Shown here: piece after piece, positions 48,001-60,325 of the stretch | Numbering within the stretch: position 1 is the stretch's first letter | Layout of the letters: each line of letters starts with the position of its first letter | Source: Nageia nagi | Taxonomy: Eukaryota > Pinophyta | DNA length: 64,000 nt | Assembly (NCBI GenBank): GCA_050084985.1 | Contig: JBITNC010000001.1 | Location: 173,848,001-173,912,000 of the forward strand | Direction: 5' to 3' | Notes under the pieces: generated by a model | Databases searched by the model: none | Told to the model about the DNA's origin: nothing | What the model saw: the letters and a program-made list of their open reading frames with translations, nothing else | Made by a program: the position numbers and the translations under genes

Positions 48001-49254
48001 TGCCTTTTATAATTTTTGACTTGTTAGGAGAATTTGATGCAAAAAAGGATGCAGATTTGCATCCTTTTTTGTATCTAAATTTGTGTCAAATTTTGAGTAT
48101 TTCAAAAAAAAAATAATAATAAAAAAATAAGGTTAGTTTTTATGGTTATCTATTAGGGTTACTGGTTAGTGGTTAGGGTTAGGCATTAGATATTACTAAA
48201 ATAAAATTAGATATTAATTATATAATATAAATAAACTATATTAAAATTAAGGTCTTAGTAGTAAATAATACCTTAATAGATGTAAACTAAAAATAATGTC
48301 TGAATAACAAATAGATGCACTATTTTTCTACAATATATTATTAAAGAATATATCAAAAATATGGCATGAAATGAACATGATAAATAATATACCTTCGCCT
48401 AGGTTGCATCCAAATGAAATAGTAGAGATCATACATAAATTGTCATAGCACACCATAAGAAATAAAAATTGTCAATGACCTAAAAGCACATCATTAGTGT
48501 AGACACTTAAAAATGATTTATTATTTATTTATCAAGTCATATTTAGACTCATTAAAGGGTTAATTGGCAATAATACATAATCAAGATGAATTGTTATTAT
48601 AATGTAATACCATGTGCTAGGACCAATGTAATATCATATACCATGGTTTATATTTTAAATTATCTTGAATATAGAAAAAAATATTATTATTTCTATATGT
48701 TATCTTTCACTCCTTTCTATTTCCTTATAGATTATAAATATGGGAGGTGAAGTTTGACATCTCTATCAGATCTCTTTGATAGGTGGTTATCTCAAATATC
48801 AAACTTACAATTTCTCTTGACACCACCTATCTTGAGAAATTTGTTATACTTTCTCCAATCTATTATCTCTCTTTTATGTGCAACATAAAATGTCCATCCC
48901 TACATATCCAATAATGTACCATTCCTACGCAACTAGTAGCATGCACCTTCTAGATTAGGAGGTACAGATTTTGGGGAATGACTCATTGATTCACTCTTGA
49001 ACATATTTATTGCAAGTTCATCTAATGTTCGATCCTAGTCCTTTGAATATTCATTGTTGCTTTACTTTGAGGATTATTTACAAACTTGATATTGCTCCAC
49101 TTTGTATCAAGTTTATATATTTCATGTACATTTGTTGTATATTTGATATAGAGTATATCATTGTATTCATAAACCATTTATTTATTTATGTACTTATTTA
49201 TTAATTACATATTTTTGGATCTACATTTTGGTGAACCCAACATTCTTACACACC
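45026..49254. other. AT-rich sequence with no recognised gene
   Basis: There is no protein family I can identify on either strand. A few CpG-containing bases occur near 47040-47120. A TAGGGTT-like phrase near 48160-48185 is too short to be telomeric. The stretch 48740-49240 could be the 5' LTR side of the gag at 49255, since TGGTGAACCCAACATT just before it sits where a primer site would be, but no second LTR is seen. Confidence 0.4.
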
Positions 49255-51190
49255 TATGTCTTCACCTAGGGAATCCTTTTTGAAAATTCATAAATCCATT
49301 TTTGCTATTATTCATTCCTCTACTTGAAGCTCTTCAAATAGTAGTTAGAGAAAATGATAAAACTAGGGTTTATTCTACCTATGTTTAAAAAATGGATCTA
49401 AACATAGAAAAACCTAAAGTTTCTAGGGGAAAGTTTAATTTCAATTATATATGAAGAAGTGTTAAGCATAATCCTAACCTACCTCTACAAGAACCTCACC
49501 CTAATAACAATGATCTTTGTAGTGATTCTTAATCTACAAGATATAGCAAGAAAATAGATATTATTAGTGAGAATCCTCATAGATTTGATATGAATATTGA
49601 ACATTCTAAATTTTAATCTATAAGTTTGAATAGTCATGAATATGCTTCTGATGATAATGCTAAAATTGAACAATTAGATAGAATTCTTGTCCATATTCGA
49701 TCTATTTAGGAATTTCTATCTAATAGAGAAAAGTTAGAATATTTCCTTGCTCATAATGCTGAAACTATTATTGATATTCTTACAAATTATGATATATTAG
49801 AATAGAATTTTGTAGCTTCATAATCATCAGATAGTTTATTTTTTGATGAAAATGAAGATTCAACAAGATGGAGGGTTTCTATTATCAATACAGACACTGC
49901 TAATGGTGTGTCATCCTATGAACACACCACCACCGATGTGAATGAAGTTGAGATGGACCCTCCTCTTGAAGATAATGGAGATGCTTCAAAGCCTCTGATC
50001 AAAGTAGCTATTGAGAATGATGGAGAGGAAAGTGAAGACAAATATTATGACTACCTGATTCTCAAGCTTGATCACTTTAAAATAGGTACACATCCTAAAG
50101 GTAAGGATATTGTATAAGATGATCATGCTCAACTTTAAGTACAAATTGCAAATCTTATTAATAATGCTTATAATAAATATTTTGATTGAACATTAGAAGA
50201 GCATAATATGAAAATTTAGTTCCTTCATAATAGTTATGACACCATCCCCTTTCATTTGGAACCTTATACACAATAATTAGAGTTTGTGATGAAATTACTT
50301 GATAAAATGGAACATGAGAGTAAATAGAATTGGACCTTTTCTTATGCTTAAAGATAATGAACTTAGAAATTCAAAGGTTCCACCTCAAACCCCTCCACCA
50401 TCCCTAATAGATAATATACTTGTGGTTTCAAATTTAACTGAGGAAAGGATAAAGAAATTGAAAATGGAATTGCTTAATGAAGACACTAATGATCTCTTAT
50501 TTTGTTTAAAATGTCCTTTTATTGATAGAATTATTTCTAAAGTGCTTAATCAAAAAAAGAGTTAAATTTATAAATTTTGATGGTTTTCAAGATCCTATGA
50601 TGTATGTTAGAAAGTTTGAAGAAGAAGCTATGGAATATATGCATGATAGAGATTTGCCTGCTAAATTATTTTAACATAGCTTGAAAAATGATGCCTTGAA
50701 ATGGTACTTTTTTCTTATTAAAAAGAGTATTGATAGATATGAATAATTGATTCATCAATTTTTGCAAAACTTTAAATACAATATTGCTGAAAATTGCTAA
50801 CAAGATTACAATGCTTGAGCAAGATTTGAAAGATACATTTGCTAATGCATTATTACCTATTTATAAGCTATTGGTTATCTCTAATCATGATATCACATTG
50901 GGAGAAATTATGGATATTTTATTTAAAAAAGAGGCTTGTATTAAAAAATTATATGTTATGGTAATAACAAATCTCAAACATATGATAAGAAGGTAAACAC
51001 TCTTGAAACAAATAAGAAATCTGAAGTGAATAATATTGATAATAACAATTGTAAAACTAGAATATATAACAAGAATAGTATTGAACAAAATAATAAACCT
51101 CAAAGTAAATTTACATAGTTGACTAATATTGCTAATAATATTCTTAATGTATTATTGAAATAAGAACTTATTGAGCTTCCACCTATTGTT
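49255..51190 (+). pseudogene. gag: Ty3/gypsy-like gag relic, first part (E5)
   Basis: The region opens with MSSPRESFLKIHKSIFA and passes through an acidic stretch (49908-50117, DGEESEDKYYDYLILKL). A block follows with NELRNSKVPPQTPPPS and LTEERIKKLKMELLNEDT (50350-50490). The capsid-like core reads FDGFQDPMMYVRKFEEEAME (50573-50640), then DLPAKLF, KNDALKWYFFLIKKSIDRY and FLQNFKYNIAEN (to 50800). This matches Retrotrans_gag order. The frame runs to ELIELPPIV at 51165-51190, where element E4 is inserted, and resumes at 59875. Many stops are present. It is gag-like only; no pol is visible on either side. Confidence 0.65.
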
Positions 51191-51687
51191 TGTTGGAATG
51201 TATAATGCATTATCATAAAGGTTTGTATTAATATTCTATGTAAGTTCACTACTACTTAAGGGTATCATTTGATACTTTAAGTATTTAAGTGAATACGATA
51301 ATGTAACTTGTCTTACACTCCATGTCATGAGAATTCCCCTTGGGTAAAAGGATATGCATGCCGTGCTTTTGTATATTAGATAAAAGGGTGATCCAAAGAG
51401 GGATTTTAGCCTATAAATAGAAGGCTCCCTCTTTGTGATCACACACCAATTGTGGAGTAAATTTATGCTATAGGATAGAAGTGTAGGAGATGAGATTAGG
51501 AGGTTTGTAAGAGTTCATATTTGTTAAGAAGAGAGATCTAGTTAGTGGATGTACTCCTAGTTGGAGGAATGACTTACATCTTATGTTATCTTTGTGAGAT
51601 TGCTTTATGTGTTAGTTAGATGTGAATTAAGAGCTTTCATGTGATCTTGGTTGTTTAGGAATTATCTTGTTAGTGTTAGTTCCTTCA
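51191..51687 (+). repeat. E4 5' LTR
   Basis: A 497-bp LTR. It contains a block (about 51340-51530) that is absent from the 3' LTR. Confidence 0.92.
51412..51420 (+). promoter_or_regulatory. TATA box of the E4 5' LTR
   Basis: TATAAATAG sits about 270 bp before the LTR end, followed by AAGGCTCCC. It lies in the segment that the 3' LTR has lost. Confidence 0.6.
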
Positions 51688-51690
51688 AAT

Positions 51691-51702
51691 TGGTATCAGA
51701 GC
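51691..51702 (+). promoter_or_regulatory. E4 primer-binding site (initiator-Met tRNA)
   Basis: TGGTATCAGAGC starts three bases after the LTR end. It is the standard plant copia primer site and is still intact. Confidence 0.9.
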
Positions 51703-51972
51703 TACTTGGAGGCTCCTCTTCACATCCTTGGTTGTTGACTCATCTTCTTGGATGGTTCATCTTTCTTCATGCTTGTAAGGTAAAACCTTTGAAGGTATAA
51801 CCTCTTACTTACTCTCCTCCAATTTTTATGAATCACTACTTCTTACTAACATATTTAGTGAAATATGTTAGTTCAATTTATTAAAACATTTGCTTAAAAA
51901 ATAGCAATATATGATGTAACCAATTCTAGACTAACATATTTTGTATAATGTATTAGTTCATCCTTTTTTACT

Positions 51973-51974
<2 letters not shown>

Positions 51975-52015
<41 letters not shown>

Positions 52016-52444
52016 CATGCAATCTTTTGTTTATGCTAACATTTTTGTTGCAATTATTTTTCTACAAAAACTTGTTTAATATATATTGCTTATTTTTATA
52101 CTCTTTTATGAAAAAGATTTGTTATTTCTACCTTTTTAAAGCTATTTTAGCTTTAAAAAATTAGAAGGCTGTATTTTTGCAAATAAGGTTTTTTTTAACA
52201 AAAATGAAAATAATTACCTTTTACTACTTTTTTCTTTGGGGTTTACATTTCAATAAAAAGGGGGAGGTTTATACATAAAAAAAAAATTAGACTTTTTCAA
52301 TTAAAATATATATATTTGCAAAATGACCTTTTTTAAAAAATAAATAAATAATAATAATAAGTCTATCTTATTTTTTTTAAAAAATCAGATATTTTTGTTT
52401 TATAAAAAAATGGGGGCTCTAATTTTTTGAAAGGTTTATTTAAA

Positions 52445-52496
<52 letters not shown>

Positions 52497-52830
52497 GGGG
52501 CTCTATCCTATTTGCCTCATGCTCTATGGCCTCTCTAATTGTGCCTCCATGTGGCCCCTCTTCTTGGCCACCTCCACTCAGCCCCTCTTCCAGGTTACCT
52601 CACAATCTATAGCCTCTCTGATTGTGCCTCCATGCAGCCCCTCTTCTTGGCCACCTCCTTCCAACTAAACTCCTCCCTTGCAGCTAAACCATTACCTCAT
52701 GCCCTGCAACCTCTTTAATCATGCTACCATGCACCCCCTCATGGCCTATTGTCACCCAACCCCTTACAGCTTGTCACCACCTAACCCCTTGTAGCCTGCT
52801 ACCATGCACCCCCTTATGACCTACCACCTT
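51975..52830. repeat. E4 leader simple repeats: two (AT)n runs and a C/T-rich cassette
   Basis: (AT)n runs lie at 51975-52012 and 52449-52493. From about 52500 to 52830 the strand turns C/T rich, with phrases such as GCCTCTCTAATTGTGCCTCC and CCCCTCTTCTTGGCCACCTC repeated about 120 bp apart, then degenerate CACCCCCTTATG phrases. This could be a separate insertion in the leader. No coding function is evident. Confidence 0.7.
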
Positions 52831-54464
52831 CATTGCTCTACCTAGCTCCTTCTTTTGCTCACTCTACCACCACAATGCCTCAATCCATTGCATGGATTTT
52901 TTCACTCTATGCTCTTCACTTTTAAGGTATTAATTTTTTAAAAGTTTTTTTTTTCATTATCATCACTAAGACTAATGCGTGGAGTAAACTACAAAAGAAG
53001 CATAATATTTTGCATATAGGTAGAGTGTGGAGCTTGTACTAAATGCATTAATTTTTGGGAAAAAATTGCAAGTCACCTTTTTTATTTAATGCAACTAGTA
53101 GCATTAATTCCCTTTGCAAATGTATACTTGCTTTAGAGTGTGTAGATGACCAAAACTACATTAATGTGAGTAAATTGTCATCATTACTCCTAAAAAGCTC
53201 TCTTATTTTTAGAAAATGTGGCACTATGTTTATTTACCTAAGTTTTTTTTTATGATTTCATGTTTCCTATTTACCTAAGGAAATTTTATATATATATATA
53301 TAAATGCATACTTAGAAGACATTTTTTTAGCATACAGTTTTTTTAAAACTTTAAGTTAAAAAGGGATAAATTTTTAAGTAAAAAGGGGCAATTTGTATAA
53401 ATTTCTTACTTAATTTTTATTTAATATACATACTAATTTTTTTAATTTAAATTAATGAGTTGAATGCTTATGCTTAGGACTTAATTTTTTAAGTTAATGC
53501 TAAGGACTTAAAATTTTTTTTAAGTTAATGTTGTATGCTTAGAACTTAAATTTTTTAAGTTAATGTTCCATGCTTAAGAACTTAAATTTTAAGTTAATGA
53601 TGCAATCTACTTCCTTATGCAAGAATAGACTTGTGCAAAATTAGGAATGATGTAAAGATGTCCTTTAGGGGTTGGTAAATAAAACCCATTGGACACCTAG
53701 GTTTCAAAAATTTGAATGGATGATGTTTTAATTATGCTCTTTTACTTCATGTTTCACACTTTGATTTATTTGCTTATGCAATCAAAAACTCAAACATTGA
53801 AATGAGCAACCCCCTAAAATGAACACATCCACATGTACATTCTGCAACATGACTTGTTTGGGGAGCCATGAGATGAGGACAAGTAGACTAGAGCCTTTAA
53901 GTCTGATGATCCAAGTGGTGAAAATTTTGTACTTCTCAATTATCCTTAAGTTCTTTGTTGGTCTAGATTTAACTCTAATAGGTGGACAGGTATGTGTGAA
54001 GTGTACCACATATTTGCATGTCCATTCAGAGATTATCTTGATAACCTAGGAGGACAACTTGAAACCTAATCAAGATTAATAATTTGGCTAATCCAATAAA
54101 CATCACAACTTTGGAAAATATTAGGTACTTCTCTTTATGAGAGTATAAAACTAACCAAGGTGAACTGGTTGAGGATTGGTAGTACTTGGGCTTCTCTTAT
54201 GTGGGCATCCAAATGAAGGCTTAATTTTAAATAAGAAAACAAGCCTTAACAATGTTACTTTACATATATGGTTCTTGATATGATAAATGTATTTGGGTAC
54301 ATGGGTTATTATTTAAGTTGTAAAACATTTGCACTTGTGAATCAAATCAACCATGTATTTAGTGTTAAATGTAACATGTATTATTTACTTGGTTAAAACT
54401 TAACATTTAATATTATTTATTAAACCACATGCTTATTATTTTTTTTCACATTATTATGTAGCAA
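52831..54464. other. Rest of the E4 leader, nothing further recognised
   Basis: AT-rich sequence. A TTTTTAAGTTAATG phrase repeats three or four times at about 53480-53600. No domain is seen. Confidence 0.5.
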
Positions 54465-55480
54465 ATGGAAGAATCCTTTTTACCCAAACACATTCTTTAT
54501 GGTTCCAACTTTAAGATTTGAGAACCATGGATGAGAGATGAGTTGCAGGCAAGGAAGTTTTGGCAAATAGTAAATGAAAACCTTGTACCTCCTACAGATG
54601 AGAAGGAACTAGAGGCTTACAACATGAAGAATGAATTAGCAACCTTCATGATTTACCATGCAATTTTATATGATGTGCTTCTGATGATTTCCTCTTCAAT
54701 CTTAGCAAAGAAAGCTTGCAATAAGCTTAAGAAAATCTACCTTGGTTCAAACTTTTTAAGAAAGTTTACCATTCTTCAAAAGTTAATTCAATCTAATCAA
54801 GGAGAAGATTAAAGTTTGGCTATCTACTTGAATAAAATCATTGATATAAGGACCTAACTTGTTACTTATGGGTGCAATTGGATCAATGATAAGTTCACTG
54901 TCTTCATCATTCTTCAAAGCCTTTCTTCAAAGTTTTAAAACTTTGTGAAGGTTATGGAAATAAGACTTGATGATGAAGAAGAAATATTCTCCCTTGAGAA
55001 CCTTTCTAAGCACCTATTGAAGCATGAGGAAACCCTTAATAATAAGGTGTTGATTTCTTCTTCTAAGGTTAATAATGTTGCTCTTGAAGCAACAAAAACT
55101 CATTTCAGAAGAAGTTCAACCATCAAAAGAAATCTTATCCTTCTTCCTCTAAATTTTTTGAAAAAAGAGGCAATGGCTACAACAATAGTAGGAACAACAA
55201 AAACAATAACCATAGTAGTAGGAATAATGACAACAATAACCACTTTAAGTAAAAAGATGGAAAAGACAAAGCCAACAATCCTTATCCTAAAGAAAAATTT
55301 GATGGTAATTGTAACTATTGTGGCATTCAAGGTCACAAAGAAGTTGATTACTACAAAATGAAAAGAGAAGAAAAGAACAAAGGCATTGGAAATGTAAAGA
55401 AATACAAAGAAAAGGAAAATAATCATGTTGGTTTTGCTATGGCACTCTACTCCATGTCTCACCCTTTTTCATCTAAATGG
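54465..55480 (+). pseudogene. gag: E4 gag relic with zinc knuckle
   Basis: Starts at ATG 54465 and reads through MRDELQARKFWQIVNENL and a KACNKLKKIYLG block (capsid-like UBN2 region). After a shift it continues as MEIRLDDEEEIFSLENLSKH. The zinc knuckle near 55310-55350 reads CNYCGIQGHKEVDYY, where the last cysteine of the CX2CX4HX4C pattern is tyrosine. There are several stops and at least two frame changes. The product would be the copia particle protein. Confidence 0.8.
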
Positions 55481-58431
55481 ATTATTGACTTTGGTTGCAC
55501 TAATCACCTATGCTTTGAAAAGGAAAAGTTTGTGAACTTTCACAAGTATAAAAAAGGATGCAGTTGAGATAAGTGATAACTCTACCCTTGAAGTTTAAGG
55601 AATTGAGAGTGTGCTAATTTATAAAAAAATTCTTAAAAATATTCTTTATGTTCCTAAGTTAAATATGAACCTTCTCTCTATGATCCAAGTTGCTAGAAAA
55701 AGGTACTCTTTTGAATTTGATTCTCAATCTTGGTGCATTAAGAAAGGACTTGCCACTTTGGTTAAAAGATCTATAAAAGATAACCTCTACATTATGGATC
55801 AAGTTCCATCAAAGATATTTCTTACTTTTAGTGTGTATTCTAGAGGCAATCTTTGGTACCATCATTTAGGTCACTTTAACCATTAAAATATTCAAATCAT
55901 GAAAGACCAAGAAATTGTGAAAGGTTTTCCTTAAATTTCTCCTTTAGTTGGTATATGTGAGAAGTGCATTATTGGCAAGATGCATAGATAAAAGTTTGAA
56001 AAAGATAAGGCAACAAGAGCATCTCAACCTCTTCAACTTATGCATTCAAATTCGATAGGTTTGTTTCATACTAAGTTGCTTAGAGGATCATCTTACATCT
56101 TAACCTTCATTGATAACTTTAATAGGATGACCTTTGGGTATCTAATTGACCATAAGGATCAAACCTTTAAAAATTTTAAGGTTTTTAAGGCCTTTGTTGA
56201 GAATCAAACTAACCTTAAAATCAAGATATTGAGATAAGATAATGGGGGAGAATATAATAACAATGAGTTCAATGACTATTATGATAATTATAGAATCAAG
56301 AGGTAGTTTACAATTTCTTACACTCCTTAGTAGAACGATATTTTCAAAAGGAAAAATAAAATAATTATGGAGATGGTTAGATGCATGTTGGGCAATCTTC
56401 TTAAATTCTTATGGGGTGAAGCTATGAGCATTGTTATTAACACATTGAATAGGTGTCCCATAAATATTGTTTAGGGTAAAACTCCTTTTGAGGCATGGTT
56501 AGAAAGAAAACCTAACATTTCTCACCTTAGGGTGTTTGGTTATGAAGCATTCTCCTACATTGTTTCTAAGAAAAGGGAGAAGTTGGACAAAAGAGATAAA
56601 AAATTCATCTTTATGGGTTATGATAGTTTACATAGAGGCTATAGGCCCTACTCTTCATTCTATAAATCCATGTTTATCTCAAGGGATGTAAAGTTCAATG
56701 AAATTCTTAATGAATTTGCTTCTAATGAGGATGTTGATGATCCAGAGGACTCTTTAGTTACTTCTAGTTGGTTAGATATTGATGTAGATAAGTCATCTCA
56801 TAAACAAAACTCTCCAACTCAAAGGGTAAAAAGGAGCATGACCTTGAACAAATCCTTATTTGATAAGATTGACAATAAGCATGATCCCTCATATTTTAAA
56901 TAATCTTCAAAGCACGAGTGTTGGATGGAAGCTATGCAATTGGAGTATGAGGTGCTTATGAATAATAAAACTTGGGACTTGGTTCCTTATCCCAATGAAA
57001 AGAATATGATTAGTAATAAGTGGATCTACAAGGTCAAGTTCAATTTAGTTGAAGATATTGAGAAATACAAGGCAAGGTTAGTAGCTAAAGGTTTTGCTCA
57101 AAAATATGATGTAGATTATGAGAAAACCTTTATTCCCATGGCAAAGATGCCTACTATGAGAGTTATCCTTACTCTTTTTGCAGCTCAAGGATGGAAAGTT
57201 TTTCAACTTGACATCAAAATTGCATTTCTCAGTGGTGACTTAGATGTGAAAATATTCATGAATCAACTATAAGGGTTTATCATGGAAGGAAAATATTCTT
57301 TTATGTGCAAGCTAAAGAATTCATTGTATGGAATTAAGCAAGCACCTAGAGCTTGGTACAGAAAGATTTTAGGGTACTTTGGAAACATTGGATTATCTAA
57401 GTGTTTTTTTGACTTTGATCTATATGTGCTCAATCAAAGAAAAGATGTGGTCTTGATTCTCTTTTATGTGTATGATCTTCTGATAAATGAGAATAATGAT
57501 GAAATCATTCAAGAGTGCATATCCAAACTTAAGGCAACATTTGAAATGATTGATCTTAATCTCTTGCACTACTATCTTGGAATGTAAGTGTATCAATATA
57601 AGGATTGTATTTACCTCATTCAATCTAAGTATATATCAAAAATCTTGTAAATTTTTTAAATGGAGGAATGTAGATATGCTGCAATCCTAGTCTCTCTTGG
57701 AATCACTATTTCTCTAAGCTCCAACTCTCAATTAGCTAATGCTATAGCTTATAGGCAATTAATTGGTAATATTTTGTATTTGACTATATCCAGGCTAGTT
57801 ATTACATTTACAGTGAATCTAATGGCATGATTCATGCAAAAACTTTATGTTGAGCACCTTAATACTATGAACCAAATTTTGAGGTATGTTGCAAGGATTA
57901 AAGATTTTACTCTCAAGTATTCTAAGTTGCCCTCATTTGTTCTCTCTAGATTCTCAGATTATGATTATAAGGGAGATAGAGATGATAAGAAATCAACCTC
58001 TATGTATATGTTTAGCATTGGTTTAAGTGCTATCTCTTGGGCTTCCAAGAAGCAACCTACTATTTCTCTTTTCATCACATAAGTTGAATACCATGCCATG
58101 TCTATTGTAGCCTAGGAAGCCATTTGGCTAAGGCATATTTTGAAAGAAATTGGGTACAAGCAAGGTGGTTCATCTTTGATTTCTTTAGACAATTAGTTGG
58201 CTATTTCTTTAGCTAAGAATCCTATGTTCTATTAGAGAATTAAACATGTGGAAATCTATACCCATTTTATCAGGGAAAAGGTTCTTAATGGCATCATACA
58301 CTTAGAGTATTATCCATCCACCTTGAACTCCATTGATTTGTTCACCAAGCCCCTCTCGAAAGTTTAGTTCTATAAGCTTAGGGATGTTATTGGGTTAGTG
58401 AAGTTACCCTCAAGAGGGATTGAAATTTGAA
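55400..58431 (+). pseudogene. pol: E4 pol relic (protease, integrase, RT, RNase H)
   Basis: The protease start reads WIIDFGCTNHLC (near 55479), with F where the family has S or T after the catalytic aspartate. After a one-base shift in an A-run near 55552, the rest stays in a single frame to a stop at 58429-58431. GAG-pre-integrase is LWYHHLGH (55852). The integrase core lies at about 56040-56500 (FIDNFNRMTFGYL, then DNGGEY). Reverse transcriptase is at about 56925-57600 (KWIYKVKFN, KARLVAKGFAQ, AFLSGDL, LKNSLYGIKQAPRAWY), with YVYDLL where the catalytic YVDDLL is expected. RNase H is at about 57830-58330 (SDYDYKGDRDDKKSTS, SWASKKQPT, KHVEIYTHFIREKV). There are nineteen in-frame stops between 55887 and 58360: ten TAA, eight TAG and one TGA. 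Confidence 0.92.
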
Positions 58432-58573
58432 TTCTTATGTTGAATTCATGTTTGTGATGACAACTTCACCCTAGAAGGATTTTATATTGTATAATATTGA
58501 TTTTGTTGTACACCTTCATGGTAAGTTTGCTCTATGTGAGAAACTTATTATACAAATTTTTTAAAGCAAAATA

Positions 58574-59116
58574 TTGGCCAATCTAGCACTATTTAGTTAT
58601 CCATGTGTGAGGAACTCTTATGTGTATTTTGGCACTATTCAATTATCCATATGTGAGGAACTTGTATGTGCATGCTCTATTTTGGTCAATGTAGCACTGT
58701 TCAATTATCAATGTGTGAGTAACTCTTATGTGTTTTTTGGCACTGTTCAATTATCCATATGTGAAGAACTCATATGTGCATGCTCTATTTTGGTCAATCT
58801 AGCACTATTTAGTTATCCATGTGTGAGGAACTCTTATATGTCTTTTAGCACTGTTTAGTTATCCATATGTGAGGAACTCGTATGTGCATACTTTATTTTG
58901 GTCAATCTAGCACTCTTTTGTTATCCATGTGTTAGGAACTCTTATGTGTCTTTTGGCACTATTCAGTTATCCATATGTGAGGAACTCGTATGTGCATGCT
59001 CTATTTTAGTCAATCTAGCATTGTTCAGTTATCCATGTGTGAGGAATTCTTATGTGTCTTTTAGCACTATTCAATTATCCATATGTGAGGAACTCGTATG
59101 TGCATGCTCTATTTTG
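58574..59116. repeat. 108-bp compound minisatellite between RNase H and the 3' LTR of E4
   Basis: Five units start at 58576, 58684, 58792, 58900 and 59008, exactly 108 bp apart. Each unit holds two related halves (TTATCCATGTGTGAGGAACT and TTATCCATATGTGAGGAACT). Since 108 is divisible by three and the units lack stops, open frames of 73 and 94 codons arise here. They follow the pol stop and are not evidence of a gene. Confidence 0.95.
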
Positions 59117-59564
59117 TAATGCTAATCAACATATGTTATATATACAGTAGGTGACTATAAGTTTTTAGCATGGCATCTTTGTGATGACTTATAATGCACC
59201 ATTGATCAATTTATGATGGCATCTATGTGATTCATTTATCTTTATTGATATGAATATGTTGCATCTAACTAATCTTGTTATTTGAGATACTTATAACTTG
59301 TATATTGTAGGTTACTTCTTCAGGTGTGCAGGGTCTTGGATACTCTTCATAACTTTCAATTGGATGACTACTTCATGTACATTGAAATCATTTGTGGTTA
59401 ATGATTGTATTTAACAAAGTAGTAAGTCTCAAACTAGATCTTTATTACTTCACAAATATGTAAAAAGTTCTCATCTCTGTTGTATCTATTTGGAGGAGAA
59501 CTCTCTTACTTTTTCTCATTCTTCTCTCTTATTCGCTTTATCCCAATATTGCATTAAGGGGGAG
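59117..59564. other. E4 3' leader and polypurine tract
   Basis: Non-coding sequence ending in AAGGGGGAG at about 59556-59564, directly before the 3' LTR. Confidence 0.7.
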
Positions 59565-59874
59565 TGTTGGAATGTATAATGCATTATTGTAAAAGTTTGT
59601 ATTAATCTTCTATGTAAGTTCACTAATACTTAAGGGTATCATTTGATACCTTAAGTATTTAAGTGCATATGATAATGTAACTTGTCCTACACTCCATGTC
59701 ATGAGCATGCCCCTTATAAGAGAGATCTAGTTAATGGATGTACTCCTAGTTGGAGGAACCACTTACATCTTGTGTTATCTTTGTGAGATTGCTTTGTGTG
59801 ATAGTTAGATGTGAATTGAGAGCTTTCATCTGATCTTGGTAGTTTAAGATTATTCTTGTTATAGTTTAATTCTC
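59565..59874 (+). repeat. E4 3' LTR, shortened by internal deletion
   Basis: A 310-bp LTR against 497 bp for the 5' copy. About 187 bp containing the TATA box are missing between CATGCCCCTT and AGAGAGATCTAG. The last bases have drifted (TTCTC instead of CTTCA). Confidence 0.9.
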
Positions 59875-60325
59875 TCGTTATTGAAATTAAATTTCCTAAT
59901 AGTGTGCCTAAGCATTTTTTATATGAGGAATTTTGCAATTACCATAGGGTACCTAGACATCTAACAAGAAATTGCTAGACTATAATAGATCTTACTTAGG
60001 ATTTCATTGATAAGAAAGCAATCTAGATGGATGATGATACTACTATAGATGTTGGACCTGTACACCCTAACAATGGACAATTAGGGGTGTTCACCAATCC
60101 TTTACCTCCATCACAACCTAGAGATTTCATTGGAATGGTAAGTACTTCACATGGTTTGAATTCTTATTTTACTCATAAACATGGATGTAGAAATGAAAAC
60201 TCAAAGAATGATAGAAAAGATATAAAATTAAACATTGCTAATAGCATGCAACACTATTCCTACACCACTCATGATGTGGAAAAAGAAAAAAAAAGGTACC
60301 TCTCTTCATTCTTTCTTCTATAAAA
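59875..60325 (+). pseudogene. gag: Ty3/gypsy-like gag relic, second part (E5)
   Basis: The reading continues directly from ELIELPPIV before E4: IEIKFPNSVPKHFLYEEFCN, then YHRVPRHLTRNC, DFIDKKAI and a 98-codon open stretch from 60027 (MDDDTTIDVGPVHPNNG). CNYH followed by HLTRNC resembles the plant gag-end zinc motif (C-x2-H-x4-H-x4-C order). The open stretch ends at a TAA at 60321-60323. No protease or reverse transcriptase follows, so E5 may also be a gag-only element or be truncated. Confidence 0.65.

Larger units (their letters stand above)
51191..59874 (+). mobile_element. E4: full-length decayed Ty1/copia retrotransposon
   Basis: The 5' LTR is 51191-51687 (TGTTGGAATG to CTTCA). The primer site TGGTATCAGAGC, matching initiator-Met tRNA, is at 51691-51702. 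Gag begins at 54465, pol runs to 58431, a purine tract AAGGGGGAG ends at 59564, and the 3' LTR is 59565-59874. The domain order protease, integrase, reverse transcriptase, RNase H marks Ty1/copia. It sits inside the E5 gag. The likely target duplication is TTGTT (51186-51190) and TCGTT (59875-59879), with one C/T difference. The 5' leader of about 2.8 kb is unusually long and holds simple repeats. There are about twenty in-frame stops in pol, so it is inactive. Confidence 0.93.

Noticed and set aside
48140-48190. Telomere-like TTAGGGTT phrases
   Set aside because: Only two or three imperfect copies in AT-rich sequence, with no array.
58574-59119. 94- and 73-codon frames with a 36-residue repeat
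   Set aside because: They are the result of a stop-free 108-bp minisatellite beyond the pol stop. There is no start context or family.
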